Shown here piece after piece: positions 1-10,400 of a DNA stretch of 64,000 bases. The position numbers and the translations under genes were made by a program. How positions within the stretch are numbered: position 1 is the first letter of the stretch; every line of letters begins with the position of its first letter. Location: assembly GCA_920105625.2 (NCBI GenBank), contig OV050030.1:425200240-425264239 (forward strand), written 5' to 3'. This DNA is from Clusia tigrina. Its lineage: Eukaryota > Arthropoda > Insecta > Diptera > Clusiidae. A model generated the notes under the pieces. It did not search any database and had not been told where the DNA came from. It worked only from the letters and a program-made list of their open reading frames with translations.

Positions 1-480
1 AACCGGTTTTACCTCGGGTACAATAAGCAACTGAAAAGCAGAGGCCCCTCTGGACGAACAAAAATCTCGCTCTACTCATATAAATCCCACAACATTCCCG
101 TCCTGCTGTAAGATGCCGAAAACTGGACGATGGCAAAGAGGGATGAGCAGCGTTAGGGGCGTTTGAGAGACAATTCTTTGAAATATCTATGAGTCTATAT
201 GGATCTCTGGAGAGTATGGAATCATATGGAACGACGACCTGTGTGAGCTATACTCCGACATTGACAAAGTGCACGGCATAATAAACAGCGGCTGCATTGG
301 CTCATGTCGTGCGAATGGATGAAAGTGCTCCAGCCAAAAAAGTGTTTGAATCGATGCCACTGGGTGGGCGGCATAGAAGGCGAAGACCAATGTTACGACT
401 GAAGGACCAAGTTCAGGAAGACCTGTCTGCACTCGGTGCTTCCAACTAGCGACAGCGTGCGAAAATTTACAAACAACCAT
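1..480 (+). pseudogene. RTE-like non-LTR retrotransposon, C-terminal tail remnant
   Basis: In broken frames it reads NKQLKSRGPSGRTKISLYS, IPVLL, NWTMAKRDEQ, then NDDLCELYSDIDKV and KKVFES, followed by a Gly/Arg-rich GGRHRRRRP-like stretch. This order (KISLYKTLIIPVLLYG, FERKILRKI, ELY.D.DI, RMDE.APAKKVF, GRRRRGRP) is the C-terminus after the reverse transcriptase of RTE-like elements. Several frameshifts and stops make it dead. The same module occurs at 19190-20085. It lies in the probable intron 5 of the FLVCR-like gene. Confidence 0.75.
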
Positions 481-2340
481 TCTGTAGAATGGCACTCACG
501 AAGAAAAAACAGTGGTTCATCAGTAGCACAAACTAAATATGACGATATACGAGTAGAGCTAAGGTCAAACATGGTACCATAGGCCTATGAAATAATTGTC
601 TGAGAATATGGCAAAAAGTGGCGGCATGGAATTTAATAAACCCATATATAATTTATGATGAAGGAGAAAGGAAAGAATTTCGAGTTGCCCATCACTGTTT
701 TAGTAGGGATGCTATAAGTCGCCACACCTATACGCGGTCCATCGGGTGACTTCCCATGTGGTGGTGAATCACCTGACGTATTCTCAGTGTATTATTTCCT
801 ACAGCATTTTCGTTCAACTATTTCCACAAGATTTTTTTCTATCATATCTGATTCAATTATGCAGAACTGGACTCCACAAAAGTCAACCGACAAGCGACAA
901 TAGATTATATATCCCCCTCAAGTCCTTCTACTAAAATAATGCCTCCTCATTGACTCATATGAATTTGTAATTTCACAGTGTCCTCTACTTAATCACTGGA
1001 CTGCATTCTGCGAGAACTGCCTGATACACTCGTGTGTCCTTTTAAGAGCAGTGGAAAGTGGCTTTGACTGCAGGCACTTATCGCCCTAATGGCTTCGGTA
1101 TCTTTGACAATTGAAATAGTTTTGGCCAACGAAAAAGTTGCCGCCACTGTTCGCCCCCACCCGCAATCTGCCGCCTTACTATTCTATTGTCGTTTGCATC
1201 TATGCTGCCGCATATGGAGGGCAACCAGACAGACCGGGAATGTTGCCTGCATACTTCAGGGCGCTATCAAGTATTGCTTGCTTGTGTGCGTACATGTGAG
1301 TGGGTGCTCACATACGAGTATAAGCAGAACTGTTCTTGATGTTCGTTTCGTTGTATTTCGTAACCACTTTTAGTGTTGTTGTTTTCTGAATTTTTCCATG
1401 TGCGGTCTCGGTGGTGGCAGCATTCCCAAAACAATGGCGCACACTTTCGCTACAATTTGGCATTTTTGTGGCAAGTTTTGTGCATTTGGGTTTACTCGCA
1501 ATTCCGAAATGAATACAAATTGCAGAAGAATTAGAAATGACTGGGGTGAATTTAGCGGAAGAATGAAAACCACACAGCAGAAAAAACTGGAACGGCAATT
1601 TTAGCACACTAATGCGGGCAGTGACGCCGCAGGAGCCTCGTGCTTGGAAGCTTAGAAGGACTCGTTTGCAATTTGGACGGGTCTTTGGGACTACGAAACG
1701 CCTCTCTAATCACTGGCGGCTTTGTTAATTAAGAAAATTAGGGAGCAAGTAAGAATAGTGACAATATCTGCTAATTTAGATACGAATAAACTGCTGAAAT
1801 GCATTTATTTCCTTCCTCTTTGGGAAGTGAATTGTGGAGGGTTGTGTGGGGTCAGGGGTAGGCAGGTGGAAGGTTTAATTATTCTGTAGTTGTCTGTGGC
1901 TTAACAATAAGACAATAATTTTGGTGGTGTCAATTGAGTGTCCTTCTTGTGGGATACTAGCAGATTTTCACACAGACAATGAAGGATATTTATGGCGTAA
2001 TTTTTTTAGATTTTACTCATCTGCTTAATCAAACAATCGATGAGGCAGCCACTTTAACGGTTCGAGAAGTTTAGGATGGAGGATTTGCAAGGTGCTTAGC
2101 ACTGCCATCATTCAAAAGGGAATTAATGGAAACTTATCCGTCTTTAGAACAGAGAAACTGAATCTCCTGCTCTGATACTAAATTAAACGAAACTTCGTAT
2201 AGAAATCTACGCTCAACACAGTTCCAAATTATTCTTTATTACTATACGATTTAGCTGACTGGTAGGCTAGTTTAGACTGGCTGACCGATTACTCCACGCA
2301 TAAGCCTGTCCGGTCCTTAGCGATACTACGTCATACTGGA
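481..2340. other. Probable intron 5 of FLVCR-like gene, no recognised feature
   Basis: I see no conserved protein, RNA gene or repeat here. Short overlapping open frames near 1089-1607 on both strands show no family motif and are probably chance. Confidence 0.5.
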
Positions 2341-3170
2341 ACTTACAACCCTGCACATACCATATTTGTGGAAACACAAGAGAAGAGGGCTCTGTATAGA
2401 ATGACGAGAGCAGTCAACGGGCCTGAAAGTCTCATCGGGAGTCAGTCGGAAACATTATCAAAAGCTATTCCAGACATCTGTATACAGAAGGACTTTCTGT
2501 ATACAGAAGGACTTTCTGTATACAGAAGGACACGCGCTACAGCTTTACTAAGTTGTTTAAAGCAGAGTGGAGCTACAAAACCGCTTGGAGAGGTCTCAGC
2601 GAAGCCTACAGATTAGATCAGTCCACGATCACCTGGTATACCGACCGATCTATCACAGAAGAGGCTTCCGTCGCGGGGACATTTGGACCTAGACACAAAT
2701 ACTATGAACCCCTAGGCAAATATACTAGCATCTTCCAGGCGGAAATTCACGCTATTGAGAGATGTGCACATTTCAACATTGAAAAAGGTTACGAGCGCAA
2801 GAAAATTGCCATCTTATTGGATAGCCAAGCAGCCATTAGGGCACTGACCTCTTACCAGGTAAATTTGAAACTGCTATGGGAATGCACTGGTTGGCTCACG
2901 CCACAAAGTTACCATTCTATGGGTTCCAGGACATACTGGCATAGATGGGAACGAGCCGACGAAGTTGCAAGGAAGGGGGCTGCAACACCCTTTGTTGCCC
3001 CAGAACCCTTCTGTGGTGTAGGCAAGGGCAAGCTGTTCAACCAGCTTAGGATCGATGAGGGTCACCATAGGCACAAACATTGGGTTAACACACCAGGCCT
3101 AAGGTTCCTACGCCCATCATTGGTTGTGAGCCTCATATTTTCCGCGTGTACTGCCGTTATCTAAATACAT
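2341..3170 (+). pseudogene. Non-LTR retrotransposon RNase H domain fragment
   Basis: The frame from 2553 shows an RNase H fold in order: TWYTDRSITEE (first Asp), LGKYTSIFQAEIHAIERCA (Glu), IAILLDSQAAIRAL (second Asp). Then, after a frameshift near 2955, it shows WVPGHTGIDGNE / RADEVARKGAATPF, the WVPGH...NERADELARKG signature. This domain sits after the reverse transcriptase in I/LOA/R1-type non-LTR elements. No reverse transcriptase is attached, so the copy is 5' truncated and frameshifted. Confidence 0.88.
2478..2530. repeat. 19-bp tandem repeat, about 2.8 copies
   Basis: The unit CTGTATACAGAAGGACTTT is repeated head to tail without divergence and contains the palindrome CTGTATACAG. It lies just upstream of the RNase H fragment. 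Confidence 0.9.
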
Positions 3171-3440
3171 AATAGGTTAGGATAGGTTAGCCACACATAG
3201 ACCTGCATATCCTCTGCGGTGACAGATGGACATCCATTTAAGAGCTGTAATATACATCCTTAAGCAGAGAGACGCTCTTAGCAAATCTTGGAGCGCATCT
3301 ATCCCTAATTTTGTGACCTCTTCTAGTCCTTCAAACCAAGAGGCTCCCAGATGTGTTAGGCGCGTTTTCGATATTACGGAGCATAGGCATGCTCCAAAGT
3401 CTCCCTTGTGCCCTGCTCCCAACATTTTCTGCATTCATTC
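3171..3440 (-). pseudogene. Non-LTR retrotransposon 3' tail (zinc-knuckle region) remnant
   Basis: The minus-strand frame reads THLGASWFEGLEEVTKLGID followed by ALQDLLRASLCL. It is nearly collinear with 44870-45230, where the preceding CRKCGGQ...CLCP knuckle is preserved; here the knuckle is lost. The 3' end carries TAGGTTAGGATAGGTTAG (minus strand CTAACCTATCCTAACC), a typical terminal motif of these elements. It meets the plus-strand RNase H fragment tail to tail. Confidence 0.75.
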
Positions 3441-4353
3441 GTGAGTCACATCCTTCTAAATACATAAAAGAATAATTCTGTTTCCTTATTTCCGATTTAC
3501 ATCCATAGAAAAAATTAGTTTGGCCGAAAATCAATGATTTCAATATCCTCAGAACGGTTCACAGGAACTTGTTTTCATGCTTCACAAATCATCGTTTAAC
3601 CTCCTAAACTACCGGAAAGTCATCGTATGACAACAAATTCAACTGCATTTAGGCTTCTCTCTCTCTTTATTAAAAATTGATGCACATAAATTGCACAATA
3701 TTTATTACATTGTACTGAAACAAGGGACCAATAAATCTGTTGCGAACAATGCAGCGTAATTAGCAGCAAAACATTTGATGGATTTATGCAGTTGTCAATG
3801 GAATTGCTTCCTGCGTGGAAGAATGTAAAAATAGCAAAGAGACCGCAAATAAACCGAAACATATTCGAAATGCAAATTGCGAGCCGCAAAATTGTTGAAA
3901 TATCCGTAATTGAATTGCTGCAAAATAATTAATTGAACCGCAATGAAACCCTAAAATGACCCTGCAACATACGAGTACGACTAATTTACCGGGCATGCCC
4001 ATATACGCCCAAGCCACACTAGTGAAAATAGTTGCTTGCTTGGTATGGTTTGTACAACAACATCATTTATTTGAGTAAGAGCGGAAAATCCACATTAGGA
4101 GGGGGGTCAGCTCAGAACTGTGGATTTTAACACCCTCCCCAATTCTGTCACACATGCACAGTGTTCATGTAAATTATTCAATTGACGCTTTGCTTATCCA
4201 CTAAATTGCTTGATTAGCTGTGCCGCCAGTGACGAATGCTGTGGATGCATGGGGGAAGCATTTTTTCAATTTACGTATTTGACAGCTGAGTAGGGGAGAA
4301 TTCCACCCTCTGCCGGTACTATAAAATGTGATACGCTGCAAGTTTGCACTCAC
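3441..4353. other. Probable intron 5 of FLVCR-like gene, no recognised feature
   Basis: Searched by eye on the minus strand for the next FLVCR exon; none was found. Otherwise unremarkable AT-rich DNA. Confidence 0.5.
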
Positions 4354-4449
4354 CTGATTTCCAAACACTCCCACACTGCATGCTGAGGATACTTGATCGG
4401 GTCCAAACCAAACAGCGGCGACGCGAGCCGGCAATGATAGAATAAACAC
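4354..4449 (-). CDS. FLVCR: FLVCR-like exon 5 (TM4-TM5 conserved core)
   Basis: A phase-0 exon of 32 codons from [17 protein letters not shown] to SVGVFGNQ, with acceptor TTCCGCAG and donor GTGAGT. The [20 protein letters not shown] core is one of the most conserved stretches of the FLVCR family. The next exon would be expected to encode a 'LG(I/V)A(I/V)GFL(L/V)PP' type helix. I could not find it between 1 and 4353, so it should lie left of the window. Confidence 0.94.
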
Positions 4450-7400
4450 CTGCGGAAAATTTAAAGGAAAGTGTTTCAGTGAGTTAAAGTTTTCAAGTTG
4501 TTATTACCAGAGAATGCGTGTTTTTTTAAGTGTTTAAGTGTTCTCTGTGTTCTCTGGTTATTACTACCTTACGAGGTAAATGGGAGAAGGCTTTTCATGG
4601 ACATTTTTGTGTAGTGACCAAAATTCAGTCTACTTTATAACATGGTTAATTACTTCTTAAAGGATTTTTGGGAGTAAGCAATTAACGCGAAGAGAGAAAG
4701 AGATGAAAACAAACATTAGTTGAGACTGGAAAGCAATACCATGGTGTTCTCTCTCGTATCTAACTGACTTTTCTAGTAAAAAAGTCCTGTTTTGTGGGCT
4801 TGAATACTTTCTAGTGGACAGATTACACTCTGTTCTATGACTAGTTTAGAAAAGCGTTGCATTATAGAATTTGTGTCTGATTTCTGAACATGATTGGATT
4901 TATATTGTTTTGACTTATTTATAATTTAGAATTGTTTGCAATTTGAAACTGATTGTAAAGGAAAAAAGGAGGAGGAAGAAAGAAATTTTTCATGAATTTG
5001 AACCTCTGACAAATTCGTTCACAAAAGTTCACTAAAGTAGTCAACTAGTTATAAAAGGAGGAAGGGAGAGTAGGAAGAAGGGATTTTTGCAAAAGAATTG
5101 CAGATCTCTGTCAAAGTCTTCCATTAAATTTCACTAAAGTAGTCAAATAGTGATCAGGAAAATTCTTTTGCAAATCGACCTTAGCAATAGAGACATATAA
5201 AAAATTACATTTAAGTTCTCTAATTAATATTAAAATGGCAAATAATAATATTAAACTGGCAAATAATAACATTAAAATAAAAATCCGTTATAATTTAATA
5301 AAAAAAAATTTGATTCAAAATGAAAATTAAATCGTATTTGAAATTGTTTTTTGTCAATTGACCCTATTTGCATGCGAGGTTTGTCAATAAAGACATCCAT
5401 GCTGGGCACGCACTGAATGTGCATTTTAGCACGCTGCCACACTAAGCGATCTGCTTGCATGCGAGCGAGGGCCGTCCATGCTCTGCTCTGAAAACGCTCA
5501 GAGGTGTAGAACACATAGTGTGGCGGCGCACTTAATCAACTAAAGTAGTGTGCTGAGTTTTAATTTCAACGAATATCCCCTCCATGTGTTCGTGCTAAAC
5601 GAGCACATTCGTGGAAAATTACCTGCATTAACGATTCCCAACGATACACATACGCACTCAGCCTTACACGCAAACAAACACAGCTGAACTCATTCAATTG
5701 AGACAATTGAACGCTGTATGCTGAAGCAAGGTGCAGCTTCCCTTTCGAAACTGTGAGTAATTCATCATAAATTATGACGTCACTTTTGTGTGTGTGGTAG
5801 GGCAAAAGACAATTGAACACCGAAGGGAAACTACAGCTACAAACAACACGTTTGTCGTACCACAAAGGCACGTATTGTAAGCATACATTAAATTCATTAA
5901 GAGCGGTGGACATTTGCATTTCATTTTGTCTGAGAAATTTATGAGAGAAAATTAGAATTAAAGCTGAAAATGCCAATTTGTACAAGACACCATGTGGAAA
6001 GCATTATGTATGGAGTGGTAAGGTAAGGTTGCATTCAATGGTGACGACGTAGTTCTGCAATTAATTTCATTTGCAATACATATTTCGAAATGATGATTAT
6101 AGATAATGCCATGGTGTTGAATGCACACGCAATTAACGAGCTTCTTTGGTGCATGTGAAGTAAATATTGCACTACTATTTGTGGAAGCCACAATTTTCTG
6201 GACATTTTAAACAACGCTTGGGTATGTAGTCCGTTACATGTTGTGATTAAAATGCCAGTTTAGAATTGATGAAATATGACTACATTCAATTCTATGCAGA
6301 ATATTTAATTAGACCGCTGCTGCTATGTTGTTTTCGTTATTCCTAAACATATATTTATATATATCGCCAAATACCTTATATATAATTTGGTTATTGCCAT
6401 TCTATCTCTTTTACTCATACTATGAGACATAAATGATGATTCATCAATTAACAATGATCCTTTGTAGTAATAAGGAACATTGTCGAAAGTCCTGCAACAT
6501 TATTATATTAAGAGTGTTGTCATAAGGATATATAGTATCAAAGCAGTTATTTTCAGTTCCGTTATGACTTGAAAGCAGCAACGACAAGATTGCCTTTAAA
6601 AGTAAGTACGAAGAGTGAAATGACCTAAACTGGGGTCATAAATAAAATCTTGCCATTCTTGAATTGTTCTTAAATTATACTATTTTTATTACAGCTTCGC
6701 TGGCCTCTCTGGACTAGTAGTAAACATGCTAGACTCATCCCTGGGGGATCGAGGGCTCTAATCCTGCTTAAGGCATAGTCTATAAAATGGTTCTTTCTAA
6801 ATCTTTTTCTTTTCGAGTCGAAGGGTTTAATTGCCAGTACTCTTGCTTTCACAACACTCTTGCACAGATGCATAATAAATTATTGAGTACGATCTAATAA
6901 TAATAATAAAGGATAATTAATGAAACTCAAGGAAATGCTTTTGTATTACTGGATAGAATACAAAGATTGCATCTAATAGTATCACTTATATTGGAAAAAT
7001 CAATTTGATTTGGTTTGTATATAAGACCATTATTGTCCATTTACAAGTTGATGCGCCGGTAGAGTGCATAATTTGAACTCCTTCATTCATATTAATCTAC
7101 TAATCAGATTCTATGCTAGTCCAGGAGTTCGCCGACAGAACTGTTTAAGTCTTAAACAGTTCTTCAACTTTAAGTACTTCCCCTTATTAGAATACTTTAA
7201 TGAATTCAGGAGTAATTTAAGTTACATTTCAAACCCTTTCCCTATCTTCATCTTCAACAATCCACAAAAATGGAAAAGGGAAATTGTCAGTCCCGAATTT
7301 CCGACTGGGTTGATTGAGTGTTACCCAGTTTACTACCCACACTCGCACCTTCAGTGCCGTACATTAAAAATGTATGAGCATTTATACGCACCTGTGAGAA

Positions 7401-10400
7401 TGCCACCACTGACTGTCCAATGAAGCCCACGTAGAAAAGGTCCGGACTGACGGAGAACACTTTTATCCACGAACCGATGCACGTGCCGAATACGCCAACC
7501 AGAGCCGTGATGCGTAGTCCCTGCGGCGTGTGGACAGTTGAACAATTGTGAAAATTACGAGCAGCCGCATTTGCGGATTTCGCAGCTCGATTTTTTTATT
7601 CATTTTACTTACCATTTTGTCCAAAAACCAGCTGCCGGGAAATATCAACGGAATGTAGAGAATCATATAAATCATAGAAGTCCAGTCAACCCATTTATCA
7701 CTGATGCCATAATACCTAAAGAGAGAGAAAAAGTATAAAATAAAAATAATCGTGATTGGAAGCAAGCGGCATGTGCACAAAAAATATGAACAAATTTTAA
7801 AAGGATTTAAATTATATTTCCAGTGACATGTTGGGACCACCGCCGCTCGGCCATGTTGTCGTGAAGTCAGGCAGCAGAGAGCTGAGCTGAACTGAGCTGA
7901 CAAACTGCTTTGTCATCAAGTGACGGACGGATTGAGGGCTCGTGCACATGAGGACATGTGGCAATGCTGCAGGCAACAATGGCAACAAAAGAAGCCGAGC
8001 AAGAATAATGGACAATGGACAAGTTTAAATGTTGGTCATAAATGTAGTGATCGACTGAGGTGGTTGTGGAACGGTTGTGGTGATGAACTTTCACTCAGCT
8101 ACGCATGCCATCTTTGGTAGCGGGACTGCTGACTGGGCAGTTGGATTGACGAAATCGCTTGAAAAGAAATGAAATGTCTATTGTGCGACTATTATGATGG
8201 GCACTGGTATGGCCGCCAGCAAAGGGATTTCGTGTATTGTGTGCATTTCTGTATGGACCCTCGCTACGCATCCTGGCTTGATATCCGGCAAGCAGCATGA
8301 TTAGTCGTAAGGAAAAAGTTACATTTTAGTTAACAAAAGACCTTAATTGAATAGCACGAAATTGTGCTGGCCGCCAAAGGAGCCCAGTTAACACAGAGCA
8401 TTCTAGAATTTGCTGTTGAAGCTGTGGTACCTGTCAAAAGGTGAACTGAAAACCATTTTTCCTGCGGAAATTATACCATCATCATGCCATGAGTAGATAC
8501 AAGGCAATTAATTGAGAATGATGGATTAAAAGGGAGTTCCAGTAGAAGTCCAAGCAAAAGAGATGTGCCATCTTAGACTAGAGCTAAGTTGTATCACAGT
8601 TTCTACTCTAACCTTGATAAAGAGATGTGTGTGTGTGTGTGTCTGGGAAGTAATGGTGTAATTAACACCACTGATCAATACCACTTCATCAATTCCACTT
8701 CCATTAATACCACTCCATTAATGCCACTCCATCAATACTACTCCATTAATTCCACTCTCTCAATACGACGCCATCAATATCACTCTATCAACATCACTCC
8801 CTCAATGTCACTCCATTAAGCCCACTCTATCAATACCTCTCCCTCAATATCACCAAATCAATTCCTCTCCATCAATACCACTATATTAATTCCACTCTCT
8901 CAATCCCACTTCATCAATACCACTCCATCAGAGGCACTTCATCAACACCATTCCGTGAATTCCACTCCATCAATACCAACCGATTAATTACACTTCCTCA
9001 ATACCAGTCCACCAACACCAATCCATCAATACTACTCCCTCAATACCACTTCACTAATGCCACTCCATGAATATCACTCCATTAATTCCACTCCATCAAT
9101 ACCACTCCATCAACACTACTCTGTCAATGCCAGTCCATGAATACCACTTCTTTAATTCCACTCTCTCAATCCCACTTCGTCAATACCACTCTATCAAAGG
9201 CACTTCAACAACACCACTCCATTAATTCCACTCCATCAATACCACTCAATTAATTACAATTCCTCAACACCAGTCCATCAACACCACTTCATCAATACTA
9301 CTCCTTCAATACCACTTAACTAATGTCACTCCATCAAGACCACTCCATCAATGCCACATCAATATTGCTCCATTAATTCCACTCCTACAATACAACTCAA
9401 TTAATACCACTGCATCAACAATACTCCGTCAATGCCACTCCATCAACACCACTCCGTCAATGCCACTCCACCAACACCACTCCTTCAATACCACTCCATC
9501 AATACCACTCCTGAATATTCTCATACATTTTATTTTTAGCCTTATAATCGTTTACTGAAAGGGCACCAATGAAGACAAAGTTTCGACTAGGATTGAATGT
9601 AAAGCTCTCCAACTGAGGTTCAGCGGCACGCTCAGTGGGACTGGAGCTTATCCTTAAAACAAATATGGAGTGAATTGTACAAGGTTTGACGGAGAAATTG
9701 GCAACCCAATCTGGGCCACATAAAGTCATTAAGGAATGAAGTACAATGAAAGATCAGCACAAAATTCAGGACAACAAATAAACAAATTACTATCATAAAA
9801 GGGTTTTACAGCGCTTCCAAGGATTCTACAAGGTTAGCGCCGAAAAGTATACGTACAAGAGTTATCATGATTTCATAAATTCGTAGCCTTTGCGATACAC
9901 ATCTTCCCAGATGTGCCTACGAATAAAAATCACGCCTACTTTGTGTCGTTTCGAATTAAATAATTAACATTTAATTACAAACTCCAGCATATGCTCTCAG
10001 GAGGTGTGGGACGTTGTGGATGGCGAAATGCCTGGGCGGTAATCCTATAAAGGGGATATTTTTACACACCTTAATTGAGTGAATGCCATTTTGTGGGGCG
10101 ATAGCATCAAATCCTTTAATTCCAATTACATAATGTTAAAATATCCTTGATGGGATTTTAACTTTTCTAATTTCTAAAACTAACTTTTCTAAAAAGTAAA
10201 ATGCAGTGCAATTTTTACAGAGAAAGAAGCTGGGCTCTCAATCCCATGCGTGGGTGGGCGTGATTAACTGAGAATGAGTGTGTGAGCGAGTGTGGTGTGT
10301 GAGTAGCAGCTGACTCTGGCATGAAATGTGAAAAATTTTTTCGTACGCCAACTTGAGTGGGGTTAAAATTTTTAATTAAAACTATCCCTTAAATGAAGTC

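Noticed and set aside
1370..1573. Minus-strand frame with LGMLPPP considered as FLVCR exon 6
   Set aside because: The surrounding residues do not match the expected LG..GFL.PP helix and its context, and splice sites and phase do not fit.
3173..3191. TTAGG-like telomeric repeat (also 44889 and 45407)
   Set aside because: Only two or three imperfect units, each at the 3' end of a non-LTR fragment; it is the element's own terminal motif.
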